Source: Luteimonas suaedae
GTDB taxonomy: Bacteria; Pseudomonadota; Gammaproteobacteria; Xanthomonadales; Xanthomonadaceae
Reading direction: 5' to 3'
NCBI RefSeq assembly: GCF_008312895.1
Contig: NZ_VSSP01000013.1
Coordinates: 43,217 to 107,216, forward strand
Length of the DNA: 64,000 nucleotides
In this document: piece after piece, positions 56,766 to 64,000 of the stretch
How the letters are laid out: every line of letters begins with the position of its first letter
How positions within the stretch are numbered: position 1 is the first letter of the stretch
The notes under the pieces: generated by a model
Database searches by the model: none
What the model was told of the DNA's origin: nothing
Seen by the model: the letters and a program-made list of their open reading frames with translations, nothing else
Translations under genes and position numbers: made by a program

Positions 56766-57983
56766 ATGTCCCTTCCGCGCACCCTGCCGCTGGCCCTGCT
56801 GGCCGCGCTCGCCGCTCCCGCCGCCCATGCCGAGTTCGAGATCGGCGAATTCGGCGGAACCAGCGTCAGCTTCGAGGGCCTGTTACAGGCCGATTACGAC
56901 CACTACAACAGCGACGTCGCCGATCTGGACGGCGATCCCGGCGACGGCCGCAACAGCGACCAGGAATTGCGCCGCGCCGAGCTGGTGCTCAAGGGCAAGG
57001 GCCCGGGCGGCTTCGACTGGGTGGTCGGCTACGACGCCAAGGCCGACAAGTGGCTCGACGTCAACGGCCGCCTGCGCTTCGGCGCCGACCGCACGCAGTT
57101 CCTGCAGGTCGGCCAGTACAAGCAGCCCAACAGCCTGGAAGAGCTGAGCTCGACCAAGAACAACGACTTCATCGCCAAGGCGATGACCACCAACACCTTC
57201 GGCGTCTCGCGCCGCCTCGGCGCCGCCTACGGCATCGCCGGCGACGACTGGACCGCGACCGCCAGCTGGTTCGGGCGCGAACTGACCAGCGGCCAGGCCG
57301 AGGGCAGCGGCTACGGCGTGCGCGGCACCTGGGCGCCGCTGAACGACGACGGGCGCATCGTGCACCTGGGCCTGTCGTACGTCGATTTCGATACGCCAGA
57401 CGACGGTGCGCGGCTACGCACCCGCCCCAACGCCGATCTTGCCGGCGTGCGCCTGGTCGATACCGGCACCCTGCTCGATGCCGACCGCCAGTCCGTCCTC
57501 GGCGTCGAAGCAATGTGGATCAACGGCCCGGTCAAACTGCAGGGCGAATACATGCGCGCCGGGATCGATCGCATCGGCACCGCGACACAGACGTCCGGCG
57601 ATTTCAGCGGTCACGGCTGGTACGTCTCCGGTCTGTGGAACGTCGCCGGCGAAACCTGGGGCTACAAGGGCGGCGTGCCGAGCACGCCGAAGGCGGGCGG
57701 CGGCAACCGCGGCCTGTGGCAGGTGGGCCTGCGCTACGACCGCGTCGACCTCGACGACGGCCGGCTGTCCGCCCCCGCTCCCGGCGAGATGCCGGTGCCC
57801 GAGGGCGTGCTCGGCGGCGAGATGGACGCCTGGACCGTCGGGGTGAACTGGTACTGGCGCGACCACGTCAAGCTGGCGTTGAACTACGTCGACGTCTCCA
57901 GCACCCGCTACAACGGCGCCGCGGGCGCGTTCGTCGACGATGAACCGAGCATCGTCGAGGCACGGCTGCAGCTGCACTGGTAG
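56766..57983 (+). CDS. OprP/OprO-type phosphate-selective porin
   Basis: A 405-residue outer-membrane porin. Signal peptide (cleavage near AHAEF, residue 21), then a 16-strand-type barrel of the OprO/P family (FEGLLQADYDHYNSD, FLQVGQYKQPNSLEELSSTKNNDFI, AYGIAGDDWTATASWFG), ending VEARLQLHW with a terminal aromatic residue. It should let phosphate or polyphosphate across the outer membrane. The Pho-box promoter directly upstream supports induction in phosphate starvation. Confidence 0.9.
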   Translation: MSLPRTLPLALLAALAAPAAHAEFEIGEFGGTSVSFEGLLQADYDHYNSDVADLDGDPGDGRNSDQELRRAELVLKGKGPGGFDWVVGYDAKADKWLDVNGRLRFGADRTQFLQVGQYKQPNSLEELSSTKNNDFIAKAMTTNTFGVSRRLGAAYGIAGDDWTATASWFGRELTSGQAEGSGYGVRGTWAPLNDDGRIVHLGLSYVDFDTPDDGARLRTRPNADLAGVRLVDTGTLLDADRQSVLGVEAMWINGPVKLQGEYMRAGIDRIGTATQTSGDFSGHGWYVSGLWNVAGETWGYKGGVPSTPKAGGGNRGLWQVGLRYDRVDLDDGRLSAPAPGEMPVPEGVLGGEMDAWTVGVNWYWRDHVKLALNYVDVSSTRYNGAAGAFVDDEPSIVEARLQLHW

Positions 57984-57990
57984 TTGGAGC

Positions 57991-58055
57991 AGAAACGAGG
58001 GAGAGGAACGAGAAACGAGTGAGCGGCGGCACGCTCCGCCCGTTTCCCGTTTCCA
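57991..58055. repeat. Family F element after porin gene
   Basis: Left arm AGAAACGAGGGAGAGGAACG then AGAAACGAG; right arm CCCGTTTCCCGTTTCC. It may end the porin transcript. Confidence 0.65.
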
Positions 58056-58113
58056 TACCCGACCTCCTCCGAATGCGCCGACGAACGCGCCAGCGCTCGC
58101 CCGCGCGTTCTGT

Positions 58114-58184
58114 GGCGGCTTTCCGGTCCGGTTTCGAGCAAGCGAGTATCGGGGAGCGAATCGAAACCGGATCGTAAGGCCGCC
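58114..58184. repeat. Isolated 24-bp-arm inverted repeat before glycosyltransferase gene
   Basis: Arm GGCGGCTTTCCGGTCCGGTT-TCGA and arm TCGA-AACCGGATCGTAAGGCCGCC pair with three mismatches around a 23-bp loop. No relative is seen in the window. It lies 96 bp before the gene start, so it could be an RNA structure or attenuator. No T-run follows. Confidence 0.6.
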
Positions 58185-58279
58185 CCGTGAACCAGGCGCC
58201 GCCGCGTCACGCCACGGTCATCGCCCTGCAACACCGGCTACACGACCGGCCCGCACTCTCTGCGAAACCGGAGAGGCGC

Positions 58280-59422
58280 ATGCGCTACGCCATCGTCACC
58301 GAAACCTGGCCGCCCGAGGTCAACGGTGTCGCCCTGACCGTACACGGGCTGCAGCAGGGATTGCTGGCCCGTGGCCACACGGTCGACCTGGTGCGGCCAC
58401 GGCAGCACGGCGGCCAGCAGCCGAACGCCCGTGAGCTGCTGGTGCATGGTGCCGGGCTGCCGCGCTACCCGGGGCTGAAGTTCGGCCTGCCGGCCACGCG
58501 CCGGCTGCTGCGTCGCTGGCGGGTCAATGCGCCGGACGCGATCTACGTCGCCACCGAAGGCCCGCTGGGCTGGTCGGCGGTGCGCGCCGCACGCCGGCTG
58601 TCGATCCCGGTGGCCACCGGCTTCCACACCCGCTTCGACGCCTACATGCGCGACTACGGCCTGGGCTGGCTCGAATCCACCGCGATGCGCTGGATGCGGC
58701 ATTTCCACAACCGCGCCGACGCGACCCTGGTGCCGACGACGGAGCTGGCCGGATTCCTGCGCGGCACCGGCTTCCGGCGCGTGCTGCGGCTGGCGCGGGC
58801 GGTCGACACTGGTCGGTTCGACCCGGCCAGGCGCGATCCCGCACTGCGCGCGCAATGGGGCCTGGGCGACAACGACATCGCCGCGATCCATGTCGGCCGC
58901 ATCGCCGCCGAGAAGAACCTGGCACTGGCGGTGCAGGCCTTCCGGGCGCTGCAGGCGCAGCGACCGCAGGCGCGCTTCGTCTGGGTCGGCGACGGCCCGA
59001 TACGCGCATCGCTGGCGCGCGACAATCCTGATTTCGTGTTCTGCGGGGTGCAGCGCGGCGAAGCGCTCGCCTGCCATTTCGCCAGCGGCGACCTGTTCCT
59101 GTTCCCCAGCCGTTCCGAGACCTTCGGCAACGTGACGCTGGAAGCGATGGCCAGCGGCGTGCCCGCCATCGCCTTCGACTATGGCGCCGCCCGCGAGCAT
59201 CTGCGCGACGGTGAGCACGGCGCCGCGGTCGGCGACGACGCCGCGTTCGTCGAGGCCGCGGTGCGCATCGGCAGCGACGACGCCATGCGCCGATCGATGG
59301 CCGCCGCCGCACGACGGGCGACCCTGCGATTCAGCCCCACGCAGGTCGCCGAGGACTTCGACACCTTGCTGTCCGGACTGGCCGAATCGGGAGATCGCCA
59401 TGCAACCGCATCTGCTGCGTAA
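58280..59422 (+). CDS. GT4-family glycosyltransferase
   Basis: A 380-residue retaining glycosyltransferase with two Rossmann domains. The N-terminus MRYAIVTETWPPEVNGVALT and the donor-site motif FPSRSETFGNVTLEAMASGVP are typical of GT4 enzymes such as those adding sugars to diacylglycerol or lipid carriers (MgtA/SqdX/Agt-like). The ATG at 58280 with GGAGAGG nearby gives the usual start. It overlaps a PAP2 phosphatase gene by 23 bp. The pair suggests glycolipid synthesis; with the adjacent Pho-type porin, phosphate-saving membrane remodelling is possible (inference). Confidence 0.85.
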   Translation: MRYAIVTETWPPEVNGVALTVHGLQQGLLARGHTVDLVRPRQHGGQQPNARELLVHGAGLPRYPGLKFGLPATRRLLRRWRVNAPDAIYVATEGPLGWSAVRAARRLSIPVATGFHTRFDAYMRDYGLGWLESTAMRWMRHFHNRADATLVPTTELAGFLRGTGFRRVLRLARAVDTGRFDPARRDPALRAQWGLGDNDIAAIHVGRIAAEKNLALAVQAFRALQAQRPQARFVWVGDGPIRASLARDNPDFVFCGVQRGEALACHFASGDLFLFPSRSETFGNVTLEAMASGVPAIAFDYGAAREHLRDGEHGAAVGDDAAFVEAAVRIGSDDAMRRSMAAAARRATLRFSPTQVAEDFDTLLSGLAESGDRHATASAA

Positions 59423-59960
59423 CCGGCTTGCCGCAAGCGACTGCGGCTGGTGCCTGCGCGCCAACCGCATCGGCGCCCGCCACTGGATCCGCGGGTATTT
59501 CTCCGTCGTCAGCCGCCTCGGCGACGGCGTGTTCTGGTACCTGCTGATGGCGGCGCTGGTGCTGACCGACGGCGTCCGCGGCCTGACCGCATCGGCGCAC
59601 ATGGCCGCCACCGGCGTCATGGCGCTGCTGATGTACAAGGGCCTCAAGCGCTGGACCCGGCGACCGCGGCCGTTCGCCTCGGACGTGCGCATCCGTGCCT
59701 GGGTGGCGCCGCTGGACGAGTTCAGTTTCCCGTCCGGACATACGCTGCATGCAATCTCGTTCACCCTGGTTGCCGTCGCGTACTACCCGGCGCTGGCCTG
59801 GCTGCTGGCGCCGTTCGCGGTCAGCGTCGCCGTATCGCGCGTGGTCCTGGGCCTGCACTATCCCAGCGACGTGCTGGCCGCGACCGCCATCGGCACGGCG
59901 CTGGCGGGGCTGTCGGTGGCGATGGTGCCGGGCGTGACGCTGCTCGGCGTCGGCGTCTGA
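59400..59960 (+). CDS. PAP2-family membrane phosphatase
   Basis: A 186-residue inner-membrane lipid phosphatase. The three catalytic motifs are visible: KRWTRRPRP (near residues 83-91), FPSGHTLH (near 112-119) and SRVVLGLHYPSD (near 146-157). It has about five hydrophobic segments. It may dephosphorylate phosphatidic acid or a polyprenyl phosphate. The ATG at 59400 has GGGAGA upstream and lies inside the end of the glycosyltransferase gene, so the two are translated together. Confidence 0.88.
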   Translation: MQPHLLRNRLAASDCGWCLRANRIGARHWIRGYFSVVSRLGDGVFWYLLMAALVLTDGVRGLTASAHMAATGVMALLMYKGLKRWTRRPRPFASDVRIRAWVAPLDEFSFPSGHTLHAISFTLVAVAYYPALAWLLAPFAVSVAVSRVVLGLHYPSDVLAATAIGTALAGLSVAMVPGVTLLGVGV

Positions 59961-60045
59961 GGCCACATACGATTTCAGGAATCTGCCCCCCTTTTAAAGG
60001 CACTTCGCGCGATTGCGGGGCACCGCAGGCGTGTGCCGCCGCTTC

Positions 60046-60187
60046 GTAGGAGCGCGCCATGCGCGCGATGCCGCGGGCATCGCGCCGCCTGGGAATGCCG
60101 ATGACCCGCGCGCCTGCCGGTCCGGCATCGCGGCATCCACCGGATCCGGCCGGCACCCGCGGCATCGCGCGCATGGCGCGCTCCTAC
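60046..60187. repeat. Family B palindromic repeat (copy 4)
   Basis: 142 bp, GTAGGAGCGCGCCATGCGCG to the inverse ending GCGCTCCTAC, between the convergent PAP2 and creD genes. The centre GGCGCGCCTGCCGGTCCG-type sequence is shared with copies 1, 2 and 5. Confidence 0.9.
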
Positions 60188-60234
60188 GGGTCATCGGCCC
60201 GTCGATACCCGGACGTCCCTGTCCGGGCCGTGCC

Positions 60235-61596
60235 TCATGCACGCTGCACAGGACCGCCGCTCGAAACCTGGTACCAGTCGATCCGGCGCGTGATCACCAT
60301 GATTCCCGCGAGGATGCAGAACAGCAGGCCCGCGCCCAGCACCAGTGCGTTGTCTTCCGAGATCAGCAGCCCGTACAGCGCCGCATACAGAAGCGCCAGC
60401 ATCGTCGCGAAACCGGCGCCACGCATCCAGCTGCGCAGCACGTACGTCAGGTAGTAGCCGAGCAGTCCGATGCAGGCCGCGCCCGCCGCCAGATAGGCCA
60501 GGCCGAAGGCGATGTGCTCGGACAGGCTCACCAGCAGCAGGAAGAAGATCGCCAGCGCCAGCCCCACCAGCCCGTACTGGATCGGGTGGATGCGCAGCTG
60601 CTTGATCAGCTCGAACATGAAGAAGCCGACGAAGGTCAGCAGCACGAACAGCAGACCGTACTTGCTGGCGCGATCGGCCTGGCTGTAGGGATTGACCGGA
60701 TCGACCAGCGAGACGCCGATCGCATCGAGCCCGGCCTCGCCGCCCGATGCCGGCGACTGCGACGACTCCGGCCGCGGCAGCGTCGCCCCGGCCAGGTATT
60801 GCGCCTGGGCGTTGCTGGCCAGCGACGAAACCGCCCATTCCGCGTGGAATCCGCTGTCGTCGAGCGCCGGCTCACGCGGCAGGAAGGCGCCGTTGAACTG
60901 CGGGTGCCGCCATGGCGACTTCAGCACCACGCGGTTATGCGTGCCCAGCGGCGCCAGCGCCAGCGACTCGGTGCCGCCGAGCGCGAAGTCCAGGCGCGTG
61001 TCCAGTGCGAGCCGCTGCCCGGCGCGCGGCACGGCCAGGCGCGCGTGCACGCCGGAACCGTCGCGGTTGCCCAGGCCCTCTTGCAGCGGCACCTCCACAC
61101 CGTCCACGCGCAGCCGCGGCGCGCCGGCCAAGCCGCGCACGTCGCCGATTCCCACGCCCAGCCACGGCCGCCCGATCCGGCGCGGACGCTGCGGGTCGGG
61201 ATCGGTGGGAATCCGCGCCGCGAATGTCGCCGACATCTGCGCGGCCAGTTCGTAGACCCGCACCTCGTGCAGGCCGACCCGACGGGTCGACGGCGCGATC
61301 CGGCCATCGACATCGAGGATCTCGGGAAAGAACGTCCAGCGGCCGTCGCGCTCGCGCAGCACCTTGCGGGTCGCGCCCTGGGCGTCCTTCTCCTCCACCT
61401 CGACGGTCTCGACGTACGGCACCACCAGCACCGGGCCGGCCATACCCTGCGCGCCGGCATAGCTGCGCGCCACCCGTTCCACCGCCTGCGCGCGATACAC
61501 CTGGCGGTCGTGGATCACGCCGCGGATCATCATCAACGGCACCAGGATCGCCAGCGTCATCGCCAGCACCATCAGGATCTTCAATGCGAGTTTCAT
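60235..61596 (-). CDS. creD: Inner-membrane protein CreD
   Basis: A 453-residue CreD-family protein: one N-terminal membrane segment (LKILMVLAMTLAILVPLMM), a large periplasmic domain (PVLVVPYVETVEVEEKDAQG, GIGDVRGL), then about five membrane segments near the C-terminus (SKYGLLFVLLTFVGFFMFEL, HPIQYGLVGLALAIFFLLLV). In E. coli it is the gene most strongly controlled by CreBC and affects envelope stress. The ATG at 61596 is preceded by a near-perfect cre tag at 61662-61677. Confidence 0.92.
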   Translation of the reverse strand: MKLALKILMVLAMTLAILVPLMMIRGVIHDRQVYRAQAVERVARSYAGAQGMAGPVLVVPYVETVEVEEKDAQGATRKVLRERDGRWTFFPEILDVDGRIAPSTRRVGLHEVRVYELAAQMSATFAARIPTDPDPQRPRRIGRPWLGVGIGDVRGLAGAPRLRVDGVEVPLQEGLGNRDGSGVHARLAVPRAGQRLALDTRLDFALGGTESLALAPLGTHNRVVLKSPWRHPQFNGAFLPREPALDDSGFHAEWAVSSLASNAQAQYLAGATLPRPESSQSPASGGEAGLDAIGVSLVDPVNPYSQADRASKYGLLFVLLTFVGFFMFELIKQLRIHPIQYGLVGLALAIFFLLLVSLSEHIAFGLAYLAAGAACIGLLGYYLTYVLRSWMRGAGFATMLALLYAALYGLLISEDNALVLGAGLLFCILAGIMVITRRIDWYQVSSGGPVQRA

Positions 61597-61661
61597 GCAC
61601 GTCTCCGCTCGGGAATCGCGTGCAGCATCCGGTGGCCGCGGGAAGACACGAGGGAGCCAAG

Positions 61662-61677
61662 ATGAAGCGAAGGTGAA
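61662..61677 (-). promoter_or_regulatory. cre tag (CreB-binding site) upstream of creD
   Basis: Minus strand: TTCAC-CTTCGC-TTCAT, matching 9 of 10 fixed bases of the E. coli CreB motif TTCAC-N6-TTCAC. It lies 66 bp before the creD start and downstream of the family B repeat, so creD probably has its own CreB-controlled promoter. Confidence 0.65.
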
Positions 61678-61696
61678 GTCGGCACCGACCTTCTTC

Positions 61697-61838
61697 GTAG
61701 GAGTGCGCCATGCGCGCGATGCCGCGGGCATTTCGCCGCCCGCGGGTTTCGGTGACCGGCGCGCCTGCCGGTCCGGAATCGCGGCCTCCACCGGATCCTG
61801 CCGACACCCACGGTATCGCGCGCATGGCGCGCTCCTAC
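61697..61838. repeat. Family B palindromic repeat (copy 5), overlapping creC end
   Basis: 142 bp between creC and creD. Its last bases CTCCTAC, read on the minus strand as GTAGGAG, supply the TAG stop codon of creC (61835-61837). Confidence 0.9.
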
Positions 61839-63259
61839 GAGAACGGCAGGATCACTGATGCCACGGTACCGCCGCCGTCGCGGTCGTCCAGCCGCGCGCT
61901 GCCGCCGTGCAACTGCGCCACCTCGGCGACGAAGGCCAGTCCGATGCCGCTGCTGCGGCTGCCACCGCCGGGACGCGGCAGCGAATAGAAGCGTTCGAAC
62001 ACGCGGTCGCGGGCATAGTCCGGCACACCGGGGCCGCGATCGGCGATGTCGATGCGCACGCTCCGGTCCTCGCGCCGCAGCGACGCCTCGATCGCACTGC
62101 CGGCCGGCGCGAAATCGATGGCGTTGTCGAGCAGGTTGACCAGCAGCTGCCGCAGCAGGAACGGGTCGCCGGAGACGCTGCCGCCTTCGCCCGCATCGCG
62201 CTGCAGCCGCAATCCCTTGCGCGACGCCCGCGTCTCCACCTGCGCCCAGGCATCGCCCAGCAGCGCGGCGAGGTCAACCGGCTCCGGCCGCTCGATCGCC
62301 TGCCGGTGCTCCACCGCCACCAGCGCCAGCAGCTTGTCGATCATCTGCGCCATGCGCTCGCTCTGTTCGCGCACGCTGGCGGCGAAGCGCGCGCGCTCGG
62401 CCTCCGGCAACGGCCCTTCCAGCAGCTCGGCGGCGCCACGCACCGCCGCCAGCGGACTCTTGAGCTCGTGGGTAAGGCCGTGCACATAGCGCTCGAGATG
62501 GCGCCTGCCCTCGAGGCGCTCGCGCATGGTCTCCAGCGCGCGGCCGAGGATCGCGAACTCGCCGGCGGATGCCGGCAGCTGCGCGCGCTGGCCCGCAGTG
62601 ACCGCTTCGGCATAGCGGCGCAGCCCGCCGAGCTGGCGCGACAGCCACCACACCGCCAGCAGCCCGATCAGCAGCGCCGCACCCATCAGCACCAGTCCCC
62701 AGCGCATCACCGTGGCCTCGCTGCGGGCGATGAACGGCGCGATCGTGCGGTTGGGCTTGGCCACCGTGAGCACGCCGGCGATGCGTGCGCCGTCCATCAC
62801 CGGCGCCGCTACGTGCATCACCGAACTGCTGTCGTCGTCCGGGTCCTCGCGCGTCGAACGCGCGCCGTACTGTCCGCGCAGGGTCAGGTGCACGTCGTTC
62901 CAGCGTGAATAATCGCGTCCGACGTCGCGGCCCTCGGAATCGAACACGACGATGCCGTCGGCGTCGGTGATGTAGATCCGATACGCCGCCTCGCGCTTGC
63001 GGAAGCCCCAGATCTCGGCGCCGATGTCGCGCTCGCGCAGCGCCCGCACCCGCTGCGCGAAGCGGCCGTCGGCGATGCGGCCGGCAATCAGGTCGTCGGC
63101 CGCCAGCTCCGCCAGCACGTTGGCGGTGTCGACCAGGGTGTCCTCCATCGCCTGCCGTACGCCGGGCTTGACCTCGCGCACGAATACCTGCGCCACCAGC
63201 AGCGCCGCCAGCGCGACGATGGCGAAGTAACCCAGCAGGATGCGCAGGCCGATCCGCAT
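61835..63259 (-). CDS. creC: Sensor histidine kinase CreC
   Basis: A 474-residue membrane kinase. Two membrane segments (residues 8-26 and 185-205) flank a periplasmic sensor region (YRIYITDADGIVVFDSEGRD). A HAMP-like linker follows, then the phospho-acceptor H264 in THELKSPLAAVRG and the ATPase domain with NLLDNAIDFA, DRGPGVPD and SSGIGLAF. It should phosphorylate CreB. It starts 3 bp after creB. Its stop codon TAG is formed by the edge of a family B repeat. Confidence 0.92.
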   Translation of the reverse strand: MRIGLRILLGYFAIVALAALLVAQVFVREVKPGVRQAMEDTLVDTANVLAELAADDLIAGRIADGRFAQRVRALRERDIGAEIWGFRKREAAYRIYITDADGIVVFDSEGRDVGRDYSRWNDVHLTLRGQYGARSTREDPDDDSSSVMHVAAPVMDGARIAGVLTVAKPNRTIAPFIARSEATVMRWGLVLMGAALLIGLLAVWWLSRQLGGLRRYAEAVTAGQRAQLPASAGEFAILGRALETMRERLEGRRHLERYVHGLTHELKSPLAAVRGAAELLEGPLPEAERARFAASVREQSERMAQMIDKLLALVAVEHRQAIERPEPVDLAALLGDAWAQVETRASRKGLRLQRDAGEGGSVSGDPFLLRQLLVNLLDNAIDFAPAGSAIEASLRREDRSVRIDIADRGPGVPDYARDRVFERFYSLPRPGGGSRSSGIGLAFVAEVAQLHGGSARLDDRDGGGTVASVILPFS

Positions 63260-63262
63260 CGC

Positions 63263-63943
63263 CTAGGGCCTGTCGATCTCGACCGAGTAGCCGAGTCCGC
63301 GATGGGTCCGCAGCGGGTCGGCATCCGGGTCCACTTCGCGCAACTTGGCGCGCAGGGTCTTGATGTGGGTGTCGACGGTGCGCTCGCCGCTGTCGTCGGC
63401 ATCGTTCCAGACGCGATCGAGCAGCTGCGCGCGGCTGAGGATGGCGCCGGGGCGGCGCAGCAGTTCCGCCAGCAGCGCGTATTCGTAGCGGGTCAGCGCC
63501 AGCGTGCGGCCATCGAAGCGCACCCGCCTGGCCTCGCGATCCACCTCGAAACGGCCCGCCGACTGCGGCTGCGCGTCCGCCGCGGCATGCCGGCGCAGCC
63601 GTGCCCGTACCCGCGCCACCAGCTCGCGCGGCGAGAACGGCTTGGTCAGGTAGTCGTCGCCGCCGATCTCCAGGCCCAGCACGCGATCGATCTCGTCGCC
63701 GCGCGCGGTCAGGAACAGCACCGGCACCGCGCTGAAGCCGCGCAACTCACGGCAGACGTCGAAGCCGCTCATGTCCGGCAGGCCGACGTCCAGCACCACC
63801 AGATCGACGCCGCCGGCCCGCAGCCGCCGCAATGCATCGCCGCCGAGCAGGCGATGCTCGACTTCGAAGCCTTCCGCGCGTAGCGCGTAAGCGACGGTCT
63901 CGGCGATGGCGGACTCGTCCTCGACGAGCAGGATGTGGGGCAT
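63263..63943 (-). CDS. creB: Response regulator CreB (OmpR/PhoB family)
   Basis: A 226-residue two-domain regulator. Receiver domain with phospho-acceptor D52 (LVVLDVGLPDMSG), acidic pair E8/D9 and K101 (LTKPFSP). C-terminal winged helix with RAQLLDRVWNDADDSGERTVDTHI and RGLGYSVE. By family it is close to PhoB, but the adjacent creC and creD genes identify it as CreB. First gene of creBC; a heptad repeat begins just upstream. Confidence 0.9.
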   Translation of the reverse strand: MPHILLVEDESAIAETVAYALRAEGFEVEHRLLGGDALRRLRAGGVDLVVLDVGLPDMSGFDVCRELRGFSAVPVLFLTARGDEIDRVLGLEIGGDDYLTKPFSPRELVARVRARLRRHAAADAQPQSAGRFEVDREARRVRFDGRTLALTRYEYALLAELLRRPGAILSRAQLLDRVWNDADDSGERTVDTHIKTLRAKLREVDPDADPLRTHRGLGYSVEIDRP

Positions 63944-63950
63944 GGCGGGA

Positions 63951-64000
63951 ATCGGGAATCGGGAATCGGGAATCGGGAATCGGGAATCGGGAATCGGGAA
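63951..64000. repeat. Heptad repeat GGGAATC at window end
   Basis: Seven or more tandem GGGAATC units upstream of creB, continuing past the window edge. Same unit as at 44395 and 50439. Confidence 0.9.

Noticed and set aside
63263..63943. Response regulator as PhoB
   Set aside because: Sequence is PhoB-like, but the immediate creC-type kinase and creD gene identify creB; no pst or phoU genes are nearby.

Overview
The window looks like chromosomal DNA of a high-GC gammaproteobacterium of the Xanthomonadaceae (Lysobacter, Luteimonas or Xanthomonas-like). This rests on the gene order rpsT / murJ-ribF-ileS-lspA-ispH, a complete type II secretion cluster ordered gspC to gspN (the Xcs-type order), TonB-dependent receptors, and intergenic spaces packed with several families of palindromic and heptad repeats. 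I see no insertion sequence, prophage, integrase or CRISPR array. Nearly every gap over 200 bp is repeat material.

Region 1 (1-15660) is a pentose-utilisation locus. On the minus strand lie a FAH-family AraD1-like enzyme, a ketoglutarate-semialdehyde-type aldehyde dehydrogenase, a four-gene YtfQRT-YjfF-like furanose ABC importer, a Tat-exported GH127 beta-L-arabinofuranosidase and a partial GPH-family sugar symporter. A LysR regulator diverges from them. Beyond it are an SDR sugar dehydrogenase, an IlvD/Edd-type arabinonate dehydratase and an SMP-30 lactonase. Together they spell a non-phosphorylating L-arabinose route (arabinose > lactone > arabinonate > 2-keto-3-deoxyarabinonate > ketoglutarate semialdehyde > 2-oxoglutarate) with its own polysaccharide trimming and uptake. 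A shared ATATC-type palindrome occurs in both divergent promoters.

Region 2 (15767-38951) is housekeeping: radA, tRNA-Thr(CGT), ispH, lspA, ileS, ribF, murJ, rpsT, obgE, rpmA, rplU, uvrA, a thioesterase, two crotonases, a sulfurtransferase-NUDIX-DUF1289 operon, a Mip-like FKBP and nth.

Region 3 (39026-64000) starts with a 2OG-Fe(II) oxygenase. It is followed by a beta-helix-like lipoprotein, a TonB-dependent receptor, gspCDEFGHIJKLMN, an OprP/OprO-type porin behind a good Pho-box promoter, a GT4 glycosyltransferase with a PAP2 phosphatase, and creBCD with a near-consensus cre tag upstream of creD. I infer that the lipoprotein-receptor-T2SS-porin block (possibly also the GT4-PAP2 pair) is a phosphate-stress surface module.

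The most unusual observation is that the prepilin leader regions of gspG, gspH, gspI and gspJ each contain repeat sequence, of four different kinds, directly upstream of the prepilin peptidase cleavage site. Three of these kinds also occur as intergenic repeats elsewhere in the window. In gspJ the element has expanded into an in-frame 33-bp minisatellite. Repeats also supply the creC stop codon and the C-terminal tail of RibF.
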